Shown: positions 8,727 to 16,798, counted from the stretch's first letter. The stretch: 64,000 nucleotides of DNA from Actinoallomurus sp963850195 (GCA_963850195.1 CAWKKD010000004.1:558001-622000), one strand, 5' to 3'. Notes: a model not told the origin generated them from the sequence alone. Translations and numbers: made by a program.

Positions 8727-9644
8727 ATGCAGCACACCGTTCTCGACACGGGTACGGCCCCCCGCACCCGGTCGCCGGCGCGGTCACGGAACAGGGGCCT
8801 CCTCGCGCTGGCCCTGCCGTCCGTGGCGTGGTACCTGATCTTCACCATCGGCCCGCTCTGCGCGATGTTCGTCGTCGCGTTCATGGACTGGGAGGGCCTC
8901 GCCGCCCCCGCGACCTTCAACGGGCTCCACAACTTCAGGAAGCTGGCAGACGACCCCCAGATCACCACGGCCCTGCGCAACACGGGCGTCCACCTCGTCG
9001 GCTCGCTTCCGATCATGATGGTCGCCTCGTTCATGCTCGGCTACTTCCTCAGCCTCAAGCTGCCGGGCCACCGGGTGCTCCGGGTGATCATGTTCATCCC
9101 CGCGCTGATCTCGCTGTCCTCCCTCGGCATGCTCTTCATCGCCGTGCTGGGCCCGACCGGCCTCGTCAACTCCGTCCTCGACGAGGTGGGATCGCACTCA
9201 CTCACGACGGCCTGGCTCGCCGACCCCCAGACGGCGATGGCGGCGCTCATCGGGATCACGATCTGGTCCGGAACGGGATTCAACGCCATCCTCTTCGCCG
9301 CCCGGTTGTCCTCCATCGACGCGGAGATCTACTCCGCCGCCGAGATCGACGGCGCGACCCACTGGCAGAGGATGTGGCGGGTCGCCTTCCCGATCGCGCT
9401 GGACTTCTTCGGCGTCCTCACGATGCTCCAGTACCTGTGGACCCTCTTCGGTTCCGCGGGCCTGATCCTGCTCCTGACGCGGGGCGGCCCGGGCGAGGCG
9501 ACGTCGACGCTGTCGTGGCTCGTCTACCGGTTCGGGTTCCGGCAGCCGGACATCGGATACAGCCAGGCCATCGGGCTGCTGCTCTTCGTGCTCGGCGTCA
9601 TCGGGCTCGTCGTCATCCGCCGAGTGTTCCGGGCGAGGTACTGA
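8727..9644 (+). CDS. ABC transporter permease 1 (MalF/UgpA type)
   Basis: A 305-residue inner-membrane permease with about six membrane segments. The first, at LLALALPSVAWYLIFTIGPL, follows a basic cytoplasmic tail. The cytoplasmic coupling motif is present as YSAAEIDGATHWQRMWRVAF, the EAA-x3-G-type loop that contacts the ATPase. GGAG precedes the ATG at 8727. Its stop overlaps the start of the second permease (TGATG). It forms the translocation channel with the next gene product. Confidence 0.92.
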   Translation: MQHTVLDTGTAPRTRSPARSRNRGLLALALPSVAWYLIFTIGPLCAMFVVAFMDWEGLAAPATFNGLHNFRKLADDPQITTALRNTGVHLVGSLPIMMVASFMLGYFLSLKLPGHRVLRVIMFIPALISLSSLGMLFIAVLGPTGLVNSVLDEVGSHSLTTAWLADPQTAMAALIGITIWSGTGFNAILFAARLSSIDAEIYSAAEIDGATHWQRMWRVAFPIALDFFGVLTMLQYLWTLFGSAGLILLLTRGGPGEATSTLSWLVYRFGFRQPDIGYSQAIGLLLFVLGVIGLVVIRRVFRARY

Positions 9645-10498
9645 TGGCCATGCCGAGCGGGCGCCGCACCCGCTTCACCCGGGGAATCATCGGCGCGTAC
9701 GTCCTGGTCGTCCTCTACGCCCTGACGCTCGTGCTGCCGCTGTACTGGCTCCTGATCTCGGCCTTTAAGCCGCGACTCCAGATCGTCAACGATCCGTTCC
9801 TGCCGACCTTCTCGTCGGGCTTCGCGCACTTCGCCAAGGTCTGGAACCTCCTCGACATGGGCACGGCGCTGCTCAACTCGCTCTACATCACGGCCGCGTC
9901 GCTGGTCCTGACCCTGGTCATCTCCATCCCGGCGGCGTACGGGCTCGCCCGGTCGCAGGGGAGGACCGCGATGTTCATGGAGCGCGTCTACGCGCTGGGC
10001 TTCTTGATCCCCGGCTTCGCCGCGCTGGTGCCGACCCTGCTGCTCGCCATTCACATGGGACTCTTCTACCAGCGGGAGTTCATGATCCTTTACCTGCCGG
10101 CCTCGGCACAGCCGCTGACGGTCATCCTCCTCACGCAGTTCATGCGCACGGTGCCGGCGGCGCTCGAGGAGAGCGCGATGATCGACGGCGCGGGCCGGTT
10201 CCGGATCCTGCGGAGCGTGTACCTGCCGCTCACGGTGCCCGGCATCGCCTCGGTGACGATCCTGAACTTCATCTCGTTCTGGAACGAGTACCTCTACACG
10301 CTGGTCATCGTGGGCGTGGACCCGACGCTGCGTACGGTCCAGGTCGCCCTCCCCACGCTGCAGGGGAACCAGGGGATCACCGACTACTCGCTGATCTGCG
10401 CCGGGACGGTCCTGTCGGTCCTCCCGGTCTTCATCGTCTACGCGATCCTCAACCGCCGTATGGAGAACGCGCTCGTACAGGGCGCGCTCAAGGGCTGA
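9644..10498 (+). CDS. ABC transporter permease 2 (MalG/UgpE type)
   Basis: A 284-residue permease with about six membrane segments (IIGAYVLVVLYALTLVLPLY first). The coupling loop is EESAMIDGAGRFRILRSVYL and the C-terminal hydrophobic pair includes FISFWNEYLYTLVIV. The ATG shares its A with the previous stop; a second in-frame ATG two codons later is also possible. It pairs with the preceding permease. The lactonase-like gene starts 24 bp later, probably in the same transcript. Confidence 0.92.
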   Translation: MAMPSGRRTRFTRGIIGAYVLVVLYALTLVLPLYWLLISAFKPRLQIVNDPFLPTFSSGFAHFAKVWNLLDMGTALLNSLYITAASLVLTLVISIPAAYGLARSQGRTAMFMERVYALGFLIPGFAALVPTLLLAIHMGLFYQREFMILYLPASAQPLTVILLTQFMRTVPAALEESAMIDGAGRFRILRSVYLPLTVPGIASVTILNFISFWNEYLYTLVIVGVDPTLRTVQVALPTLQGNQGITDYSLICAGTVLSVLPVFIVYAILNRRMENALVQGALKG

Positions 10499-10522
10499 GA
10501 CCGGGCCTCGGGGGGTCACATC

Positions 10523-11917
10523 ATGCAGAGAATCTTCGCTTTCCGGCAGGACCGCGGCGACGGGCTCGACCTGCGGTCGCTGAGCCACGGCGGCGAGAAG
10601 GTGATCTCGCGGCTGTACTTCGCCGTACGCGACGAGTGGTGGCGTACGGTGCCGCTCTCGATCACCGGCCGGCGCCGCGAGGACACACCGTCGGGGTTCG
10701 TGATCGAGATCGACGCGGTCACGGCGTGGGAGTCGCACCCCGCCGAGGTCTCCCTCCGATACGTCGCCGAGGGAGACGAGCTCCTCGCCGAGTTCACGGC
10801 GACGGCCGGCGGCCCCTTCACGTACGGCCGGATCGGGTTCTGCCTGCTCTTCCCGATGGACGGGTACCGCGGCCGGAGCGCGACGTCGTGGCGGTCCGGT
10901 GCCGCGACGGACTTCGCGTTCCCGACGGAGATCATCACCCGCGATCGGCTCGACGAGGCGGCGGCGCGGTTCCACCGGCCGTTCGACCGGCTCGAGACGA
11001 CGCTCGCGTCGGGGACCCGGGTGTCGTACGCCTTCGAGGGCGAGGAGTTCGAGTTCGAGGACCAGCGGAACTGGACCGACGCGTCGTACAAGGCGTACTC
11101 GAGCCGGCCGCCCGGCGGAACGTCCACGGCCGATGGCGGGCGCTTCTCCCAGCGGGTGCGGATCCGGGTCGAACCGGCCGATGGATCGACCGTCGCTCGC
11201 GGGGACGATCCCGCGATCCGGCTCGGCGGGCCGATCGGGGTCGCGCCGTCGATCGGCCTCTACCGCGGCCGGATCTCACCGAACTCCTTCCGGCCGCACG
11301 GCGGGTTCCACGAGCTGAACTCCACGCGCCTGGACGCCGCCGCCCACGACTCGGTCGAGCTCGCCGTGAACGGATCCGTGCACGCCGCCGACGACGACTC
11401 GGTGCTCGAGACGACGGCCCTGCACGGCCTCCTCGTCGAGCAGGCGCGCGCCGCTCATCCGGACCTCCCGCTCCGGCTGGCCCCAGTGTCGTTCCTCGAC
11501 GTCGCGGGCGACTGGCGGGACGAGGCCGGGGAGTACGCGCCCGCGCCGCCGGAGGACGCCATCCCGCCGCGGATGCTCGGCGCGTACGCCGCGACGTGGG
11601 CCATCGCGAGCGCCGCGCAGGCGGTGCCCGCCGGCCCGGACATGCTGCGCTACTTCGACGCCGCGCTGCCCGCCGACTCCCCCGCGGGCCGGACCGTGGC
11701 GAGGCTCGCCGCGCTGAACGGCCGGGAGGTGCTGGAGGTGAGCGCCCCCGCACCGCTGGCCGCGCTCGCGGTCGTCGTCGACGACACGGTCACGCTCGCC
11801 GTGGCGAACCCGGGTCCGGACGCGACCCGGTTCCGGCTTCCGGACGGCCGCTCCGCGATCCTGGGCGGCTTCGCGTCGTCCTGGTTCGAGCTGCCGTGGG
11901 ACCCTCTCGCGCCCTGA
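10523..11917 (+). CDS. D-apionate lactonase (ApnL)-like protein with a shortened barrel
   Basis: A 464-residue cytoplasmic protein. From memory of the family, the N-terminal domain (FAVRDEWWRT, GRIGFCLLFPMDGYRG, EFEDQRNWTDASYKAY) matches D-apionate lactonases, which carry EDQRNWTDASYKTY. The later part also fits: FHELNS, then VHAADDDSVLET, then LAPVSFLDV and a C-terminal beta domain. Known relatives have roughly 600 residues. Here about 130 residues between GLYRGRI and GGFHELNS, which would be the first half of the barrel, appear to be missing without loss of frame. The inferred role is to open a sugar lactone made by the SDR dehydrogenase. Whether the shortened form is active is uncertain. 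It is the last gene of the importer operon. Confidence 0.55.
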   Translation: MQRIFAFRQDRGDGLDLRSLSHGGEKVISRLYFAVRDEWWRTVPLSITGRRREDTPSGFVIEIDAVTAWESHPAEVSLRYVAEGDELLAEFTATAGGPFTYGRIGFCLLFPMDGYRGRSATSWRSGAATDFAFPTEIITRDRLDEAAARFHRPFDRLETTLASGTRVSYAFEGEEFEFEDQRNWTDASYKAYSSRPPGGTSTADGGRFSQRVRIRVEPADGSTVARGDDPAIRLGGPIGVAPSIGLYRGRISPNSFRPHGGFHELNSTRLDAAAHDSVELAVNGSVHAADDDSVLETTALHGLLVEQARAAHPDLPLRLAPVSFLDVAGDWRDEAGEYAPAPPEDAIPPRMLGAYAATWAIASAAQAVPAGPDMLRYFDAALPADSPAGRTVARLAALNGREVLEVSAPAPLAALAVVVDDTVTLAVANPGPDATRFRLPDGRSAILGGFASSWFELPWDPLAP

Positions 11918-11936
11918 CCGCCCATTTGCACGTTTT

Positions 11937-11948
11937 TGAACCGGTTAA
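11937..11948 (+). promoter_or_regulatory. LacI-type operator C1 (TGAACCGGTTAA)
   Basis: It matches the island palindrome at 11 of 12 positions and lies 47 bp before the GH16 ATG, just after the lactonase-like gene. It sits at the edge of an AT-richer promoter stretch. A second copy lies 70 bp downstream. Confidence 0.7.
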
Positions 11949-11995
11949 TACCAATTTCCGCTTTGAAATGCCTTCACATCGCTAAGGAGATTGAG

Positions 11996-13060
11996 ATGGA
12001 CGGTTATGAACCGGTTCGCAGTAACCGGTGGCGAAGACGGATCGTCGGCGGGGTCGCCGTCGCAGCCCTGGTGGTAGGCCCGCCGGCCTCGGCCTCCTCC
12101 CGGGTGACGCCGAAGGTCGCCGCGCCCGGCCAGGGCTCGGCCGTCGCCGACCACCACCTCCCCGGCTACCGGCTCATCTCCCACGACGAGTTCGGCGGCA
12201 AGGACCTCGACCGGTCGTACTGGTGCACGCGCTACCAGTACGACGGCGGCCCCGCCCCGCAGGTCCCGGACCCGGCCTGCCTCGGCACGGACCCGGCCAC
12301 CGGGGCGACGCTCGGTACGCTCGACACCCTCGGCGGTGACGGCACCCAGCAGGGCCAGGAGTCGGAGGTCTACCGCGACGTCAACGCGGACGGCGCGAAG
12401 ATGCACACCACGCAGCACGGCTACCTCGCCCTCCACGCGACCGCGACGCGTCCCGGCCAGCCGTACCTCAAGTACGAGTCGGCGATGATCCGCAGCAAGC
12501 GGGAGTTCCAGCCGACGGACCGGCACCCCCTCTATCTCACCGCCCGCCTCAGGCAGCCGTCCGCACTCGGCACGTGGCCGGCCTTCTGGCTCGCGGGTGG
12601 CTACGGCGACGGGCACGTACGCCCGCCGTGGCCCCCGGAGATCGACATCCTCGAGGGCCCGTACAACGACAGCGGCCAGTACGCGAACGTCATGCACACC
12701 GCCGTCCAGTCCTACGGCTGCGACGGCCCGTGCCCGCAGGGGCCGTTCGACTACACCTACGCCGACCCGAATTTCGACACGGAGTTCGGCGACTATCACG
12801 CCGCGACCTCGCTGAAGGACCGGTGGATCGAGGTCGGCCTCGAATGGCACACCGACCACGCGTGCTGGTACCTCGACGGGCGCAAGCTGGCCTGCCAGCA
12901 CTACACCTGGGTCGCCAACGAGGGACCGCAGGACACCACCCCGGCGGCCGTGCTGCTCAACCTCGGCATCGGCGGCCCGTGGGCCGGCGCCGACGGCGTG
13001 GACGACGCGAAGTTCCCCACCGAGTACGACATCGACCACGTACGGATCTACCAGCGGTAA
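11996..13060 (+). CDS. Secreted GH16 endo-glycanase
   Basis: A 354-residue GH16 protein. The N-terminus has basic residues and a hydrophobic core (IVGGVAVAALVVGPPASASS), so it is exported. The jelly-roll domain carries the GH16 catalytic signature EIDILEG: Glu215 nucleophile, Asp217 and Glu220 acid/base. Aromatic groove residues flank it (GTWPAFWLAGGY, GLEWHTDHACWYLDG). GH16 members cut beta-1,3/1,4-glucans, galactans, agars or xyloglucan; the substrate cannot be fixed here. ATG 11996 is chosen because AAGGAG precedes it; an earlier in-frame start at 11936 lacks this. Operators lie upstream and inside codons 4-8, so expression should follow the sugar island. Its products could feed the importer. 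Confidence 0.9.
   Translation: MDGYEPVRSNRWRRRIVGGVAVAALVVGPPASASSRVTPKVAAPGQGSAVADHHLPGYRLISHDEFGGKDLDRSYWCTRYQYDGGPAPQVPDPACLGTDPATGATLGTLDTLGGDGTQQGQESEVYRDVNADGAKMHTTQHGYLALHATATRPGQPYLKYESAMIRSKREFQPTDRHPLYLTARLRQPSALGTWPAFWLAGGYGDGHVRPPWPPEIDILEGPYNDSGQYANVMHTAVQSYGCDGPCPQGPFDYTYADPNFDTEFGDYHAATSLKDRWIEVGLEWHTDHACWYLDGRKLACQHYTWVANEGPQDTTPAAVLLNLGIGGPWAGADGVDDAKFPTEYDIDHVRIYQR
12007..12018 (+). promoter_or_regulatory. LacI-type operator C2 inside the GH16 coding start (TGAACCGGTTCG)
   Basis: It matches the island palindrome at 11 of 12 positions and covers the last base of codon 4 through codon 8 of the GH16 gene. Its centre is exactly 70 bp from operator C1. The pair could be bridged by a LacI tetramer or two dimers; this is inferred. 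Confidence 0.65.
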
Positions 13061-13148
13061 ACGGCGACCGCCTCGTGGCGGTCACCGCCCTGCGGCGTAG
13101 AGGTCTCGCGCGCCGGTCGGGGGTGGGCATCCGTGCGACGCAATGGAT

Positions 13149-13177
13149 CCCGGGCCTCCCCCCGCGGGAGGCCCGGG
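13149..13177. terminator. Terminator hairpin 1 between convergent genes
   Basis: CCCGGGCCTCCC (13149-13160) and GGGAGGCCCGGG (13166-13177) form a perfect 12-bp stem with a 5-base loop. It lies between the end of GH16 and the end of the convergent EXORDIUM-like gene. There is no T-run, as is usual in such GC-rich genomes. Confidence 0.7.
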
Positions 13178-13197
13178 ACGTCTTACACCACGCGAAA

Positions 13198-13223
13198 GGG
13201 GGGCCGGGCGAGCCCGGCCCCCC
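13198..13223. terminator. Terminator hairpin 2 between convergent genes
   Basis: GGGGGGCCGGGC and GCCCGGCCCCCC form a perfect 12-bp stem around GA, 20 bp after hairpin 1 and 18 bp from the end of the convergent gene. Together they probably end transcription from both sides. Confidence 0.7.
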
Positions 13224-13241
13224 TCCGGTCCCAGGCGACCC

Positions 13242-14327
13242 TTAGCGAGTGAACTCGCAGTTGTTGGTGTCGTTACCCCACGTGCCCTGCATCGCGAAGG
13301 TGCCGGTCGCCAGGGACAGGTTGCCGGCGCCGCCGGTCGCGCCCGGGTTGAGCCAGGCGCACTTGTCGGCGTTCTCCTCGCCGCTGGAGTCGAGCCAGCC
13401 ACCGGCCGGGTTCTGGTCGGTGATGGTCTCGGAGTACTCGTGGCCGTTCACGATCGAGACGCCGTCGAGGGCGCCGTTGCCGTTGACGAAGTCCTGGCCG
13501 CAGCTGGCTCCGGCGTCGGTGATGTACGGGCTGTTGGTGAGCGCGATGTCGCCGTAGGGCGAGCTGACGCCCAGGTCGCCGTTCCAGTCGTGCCAGGCGC
13601 AGAACCCGCCGCCGTTGTTGAAGCCGTCGGGGAAGGTGTTGTGCGGCGCCATGACGATGTACTGCGCGTCGCGGTTGGAGGCCGCAGTCGTGTTGCCGAA
13701 GTGGCCGGCGGCCTTGACGGCCTCCTGGCCGATCTGGGTGTAGGTCTCCTGCGTGGGCGCCGTGACGGTGTTGTCGACCCAGATGCCGGCGAAGACGCCG
13801 TTGCCCGGGTACGCGACGTGCGGGGCGGTTCCCGGGCAGGTCTGCGAGCCGGCGGCGATGCCCTCGCAGTACTGGGTCATGACGTTCGACCAGCGCTCGC
13901 TGTTGGTGCCGAGGCCCTTGTACATCGCCTCGAGGTAGGGAACCTCGCCCGACGGGTCGCCGGTCAGCGTGGTGTTGCCGCTGCCGTTGGTGCCGGCCGA
14001 GCCCCACTGCGAGCCCCAGACGACCATGTAGACCTTCTCGGCGCCGGTGGTGACGCCGATGCCGTCGACCCCACCGCCGTAGGTGAGGTTGGCGCCGGCC
14101 TTGTGCGAGGCCGGGTGCGCCGCCTTGAACGCGTGCATCTTGCCCAGCGTCTCGACGGTCGGCGTGACGCCGTGCCGATAGCCGTGTCCGTAGGCGGGCG
14201 AGTAGGGGTTGGTCGCGTGGGTGGCGGCCTCTGCCGGGGCGGCCAGTCCGGCACCGGCCAGGGCGATCGTGGCCACCATGACGGCGGCGCGTCTCATTCG
14301 GGAACGGCGGGGGGCAGCGGGGTTCAT
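13242..14327 (-). CDS. Secreted EXORDIUM/phosphate-induced-protein-like protein with a HE motif
   Basis: A 361-residue exported protein: basic start MNPAAPRRSRMRRAA, hydrophobic core and a cleavage-like ALA/AEA site. The C-terminal part reads NGHEYSETITDQNPAGGW, then ENADKCAW. This resembles the conserved 'HE..E..TDP...W....E.AD.C' pattern of plant EXORDIUM/PHI-1 proteins and may bind a metal. Several paired Cys residues (CEG, CPG, FCAW, CGQ, KCAW, CEF) suggest disulphides. No family member has a firm activity that I can state, so a peptidase role is only a possibility. ATG 14327 gives the natural signal peptide. A long AT-rich leader precedes it. Confidence 0.55.
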   Translation of the reverse strand: MNPAAPRRSRMRRAAVMVATIALAGAGLAAPAEAATHATNPYSPAYGHGYRHGVTPTVETLGKMHAFKAAHPASHKAGANLTYGGGVDGIGVTTGAEKVYMVVWGSQWGSAGTNGSGNTTLTGDPSGEVPYLEAMYKGLGTNSERWSNVMTQYCEGIAAGSQTCPGTAPHVAYPGNGVFAGIWVDNTVTAPTQETYTQIGQEAVKAAGHFGNTTAASNRDAQYIVMAPHNTFPDGFNNGGGFCAWHDWNGDLGVSSPYGDIALTNSPYITDAGASCGQDFVNGNGALDGVSIVNGHEYSETITDQNPAGGWLDSSGEENADKCAWLNPGATGGAGNLSLATGTFAMQGTWGNDTNNCEFTR

Positions 14328-14847
14328 CCTGATCCCTTTCGAGAAGAGGAGATCAAGCGCCGATGGGGCAGGCCCGTCCCCGAACAAGGGCCTCTCCGAC
14401 GCTGGACCTCGGATGACACCACAGTCAGTGGTGCTGGTCGGAAAGGTATAAATTGCCTGCAAAAACGTCAATACGCCAAAATGCAAGTTAGTTGTTTGCA
14501 AAACGCTAAGAAGTTGTAAATATGTCGCTCGAATAAGGCGTCAATGACGCGGCAGGGTCGACACTCACCCGCCGCGAACTGCCGCTTTCACGCCCTCGAT
14601 CCGCGCAGAGGCCAAACTCCCCCCGCGACGCGGTCGTGGCCTGATCCGGCCTGCGGGCGCGAGGCCCGCGCCCATCGATCCGCGCGCGGCCGAGACCGAC
14701 GCCCCTCGATCAGGATCCGCGGCACTTCTGCCCGGGTTGTCACATTTCGCACATACTTAACCTCAAATTTGACGAAATGGTCCATTGTCGTCAGGCGCGA
14801 GAGCCCAGATGGTGGGGCAAACCCCCCGCTATCCGAAAGGCACTCGA
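14328..14847. other. 520-bp divergent intergenic region with an AT-rich core and TGCAAAA repeats
   Basis: No credible gene. Bases 14440-14545 are strikingly AT-rich for this genome. They contain TGCAAAAACG (14458-14467) and TTTGCAAAACG (14495-14505), a directly repeated element 38 bp apart. The region must hold promoters for the EXORDIUM-like gene (leftward) and the HNH-like gene (rightward). Confidence 0.5.
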
Positions 14848-15378
14848 ATGCCGAGGATTCTCGCCGCGAGCCTGACGGCCGTCGCCATGTCGGCGGCGCT
14901 GGCCGTCCCGGTCACCATGGCCGCCGCACCCGCGTACGCGCAGACGTGTTCGCAGAGCTACCTGCCGCTCCCCGACCCGTCCTGCCAGCCGGGCGCGTTC
15001 AACCCGGACGTCACCCAGTCCACGATCGACACGACCATCTGCGTGTCCGGGTGGACCGACACCGTACGGCCGCCGACGTCGTACACGAACCCGCTGAAGG
15101 TCCAGCAGATCGGCGAGTACGGCTACAGCGACACCAGCACGGCGGACTACGAGGAGGACCACCTCGTACCGCTCGAGCTGGGCGGCGCACCGCGCGACCC
15201 GCAGAACCTGTGGCCCGAGCCGCGCTACGACGCGGGCGGCGGCACCGCGGGCGACAAGGACACCACCGAGAACCGCCTCAAGAAGGAGGTGTGCGCCGGC
15301 ACGATGACCCTCTCCGCGGCCCGCAACATCATGGCCACGGACTGGCGGCAGGGTCTCACCTTCGTGGTGAACCGCTAG
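14848..15378 (+). CDS. Small secreted HNH-like (His-Me finger) protein
   Basis: A 176-residue protein with a classical signal peptide (ILAASLTAVAMSAALAVPVT, then AYAQTC). The mature part has EEDHLVPLELGGAPRDPQNLWPEP, then KDTTENRLKKEVCAGTMTL and DW near the end. The DH...LELGG...N order is the pattern of His-Me finger/HNH nucleases. Such small exported proteins are common in actinomycetes and proteobacteria, mostly uncharacterised. Cys residues in TCSQ, SCQ, ICV and VCAG may form disulphides. ATG 14848 is chosen for the GAAAGG before it and the clean signal peptide. A secreted nuclease is plausible but untested. Confidence 0.6.
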   Translation: MPRILAASLTAVAMSAALAVPVTMAAAPAYAQTCSQSYLPLPDPSCQPGAFNPDVTQSTIDTTICVSGWTDTVRPPTSYTNPLKVQQIGEYGYSDTSTADYEEDHLVPLELGGAPRDPQNLWPEPRYDAGGGTAGDKDTTENRLKKEVCAGTMTLSAARNIMATDWRQGLTFVVNR

Positions 15379-15416
15379 CGATCCGGTGAACGGCGCGCCA
15401 TAGCGCTCCAGGTGAC

Positions 15417-15461
15417 CCGCCGCCGACGGCCCGAGGTACGACTCCGGGCCGTCGGCGGCGG
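15417..15461 (+). terminator. Strong hairpin terminator after the HNH-like gene
   Basis: A 17-bp perfect inverted repeat (CCGCCGCCGACGGCCCG at 15417-15433; complement at 15445-15461) with an 11-base loop, about 40 bp after the HNH-like stop and before the next gene on the same strand. Confidence 0.75.
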
Positions 15462-15530
15462 CTTCCGGTGTTCACGGAGCCGTCGGCTGGTCGTTCCCGC
15501 GCTTCACGGGGGCATGGTCGGTTGCTGAGG

Positions 15531-16772
15531 ATGCGCAGTTCGGTGGGGTTCTGGATGTCGTGGTGGGCGCGCCGCATGCGCGTGTTCGACCTGTCGGTCA
15601 GTGTCGCGGCCTGTACGGCCCTCGCGGTCTGCGGCGGGGTGGCGGCGCGTACCGCCAACCGGTACACGCGCGGGGTCGTGGTGTCCACGGTTCGCCTCGC
15701 GCACCTGTCGCAGGCCGAGACGGGCTCCTATCTGGCGAGCCGGAAGATCACCTCGCCGGTGCGCAACGGCGTCGACCTCTACCGGGTGATCTATCGGACG
15801 ATCAACGCGGGGGGCCGTTCGACGCCCGCGAGCGGGCTGGTCGTCCTGCCCGCCGGGGGCGCGGGCGGCCTGCGGGTCGTCGTCTACGAGCACGGCCTCG
15901 TGGTCTCGCGGCGTGCCGCGCCGTCGGTGGACGAGACGGCCGCCCAGCCGGACCTGGCGCGGGCGGTCGCGTTCGGCGGTGCCGGGTTCGCCTCGGTCGT
16001 GCCCGACTACCTGGGCCTGGGCAAGGGAACCGGCCGCCACCCGTTCGCGCACGTGCCCTCCGAGGTCAACGCCTCGGTGGACCTGCTGCACGCCGCGCGC
16101 GAGGTCGCGAGCCGGGAGCACCGGACGTTCGACCGGAAGGTGCTGGTCACCGGGTTCTCCCAGGGCGGACCGGCCGCGATGGCGCTCGGCCGTACGCTCC
16201 AGGCCGGCAAGGTGCCGCACTTCGGGCTGGCCGCGCTGGCCCCGGTCGGCGGGACGTACTCCATGCAGGGCGTCCAGATGCCGGGCGTCCTGGACGGTCG
16301 GGTCGCCCCGCGTGACGCCGTCCTCTCCTCCGCCTACTGGGTGGCGTCGATGAACCGGATCTACCACCTCTACGACCGGCCGGCGCAGGTGTTCCAGACG
16401 CCGTACGCCTCACGGATCACGCGGCTGTTCGACGGGCACCGCGACCAGGCGACGGCCGTCGGCGGCCTGCCCGCGACGCCGGAGCAGCTGTTCACGCCCG
16501 CTTTCACGAACCGGCTGCGCCACCCATCCGGCGACCTGCTCCACGCCCTGCGGGCCGGCGACGGCACCTGCGGCTGGCGGCCACGCGTGCCGGTACGGGT
16601 CTACGCCGGCGGCGGCGACACGACCGTGCCGATCCAGAACTCCCGCGACTGCGTGGCGTCACTCGGCGAAGCCGGCGGCTCACTCATCGACCTCGGTCCG
16701 AAGATCGACCACGAGACTTCGGCGCGCCTGGCCTTCCCGCAGATCCTGACCTGGTTCCAGCAGATCGGGTAG
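15531..16772 (+). CDS. Membrane-anchored or secreted alpha/beta hydrolase (lipase/esterase type)
   Basis: About 413 residues. A hydrophobic segment near the start (FDLSVSVAACTALAVCGGVA) acts as signal or anchor. The catalytic set is clear: nucleophile Ser in VTGFSQGGPAA, Asp in YAGGGDTTVP, His in KIDHETS. The tyrosine-rich strand DYLGLGKGTGRHPF resembles secretory lipases and related large esterases that take bulky substrates. The start is uncertain: ATG 15531 and ATG 15576 are both possible, and GTG 15468 is in frame upstream. It follows a strong terminator, so it is probably transcribed alone. Confidence 0.75.
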   Translation: MRSSVGFWMSWWARRMRVFDLSVSVAACTALAVCGGVAARTANRYTRGVVVSTVRLAHLSQAETGSYLASRKITSPVRNGVDLYRVIYRTINAGGRSTPASGLVVLPAGGAGGLRVVVYEHGLVVSRRAAPSVDETAAQPDLARAVAFGGAGFASVVPDYLGLGKGTGRHPFAHVPSEVNASVDLLHAAREVASREHRTFDRKVLVTGFSQGGPAAMALGRTLQAGKVPHFGLAALAPVGGTYSMQGVQMPGVLDGRVAPRDAVLSSAYWVASMNRIYHLYDRPAQVFQTPYASRITRLFDGHRDQATAVGGLPATPEQLFTPAFTNRLRHPSGDLLHALRAGDGTCGWRPRVPVRVYAGGGDTTVPIQNSRDCVASLGEAGGSLIDLGPKIDHETSARLAFPQILTWFQQIG

Positions 16773-16798
16773 GGCGTCTCTGTCAGATCGCGTTCGGC

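Noticed and set aside
8714..9643. An extension of the second permease frame across the first permease gene
   Set aside because: The true second permease begins at 9644 with a clean first membrane segment; the upstream part is out-of-frame shadow.
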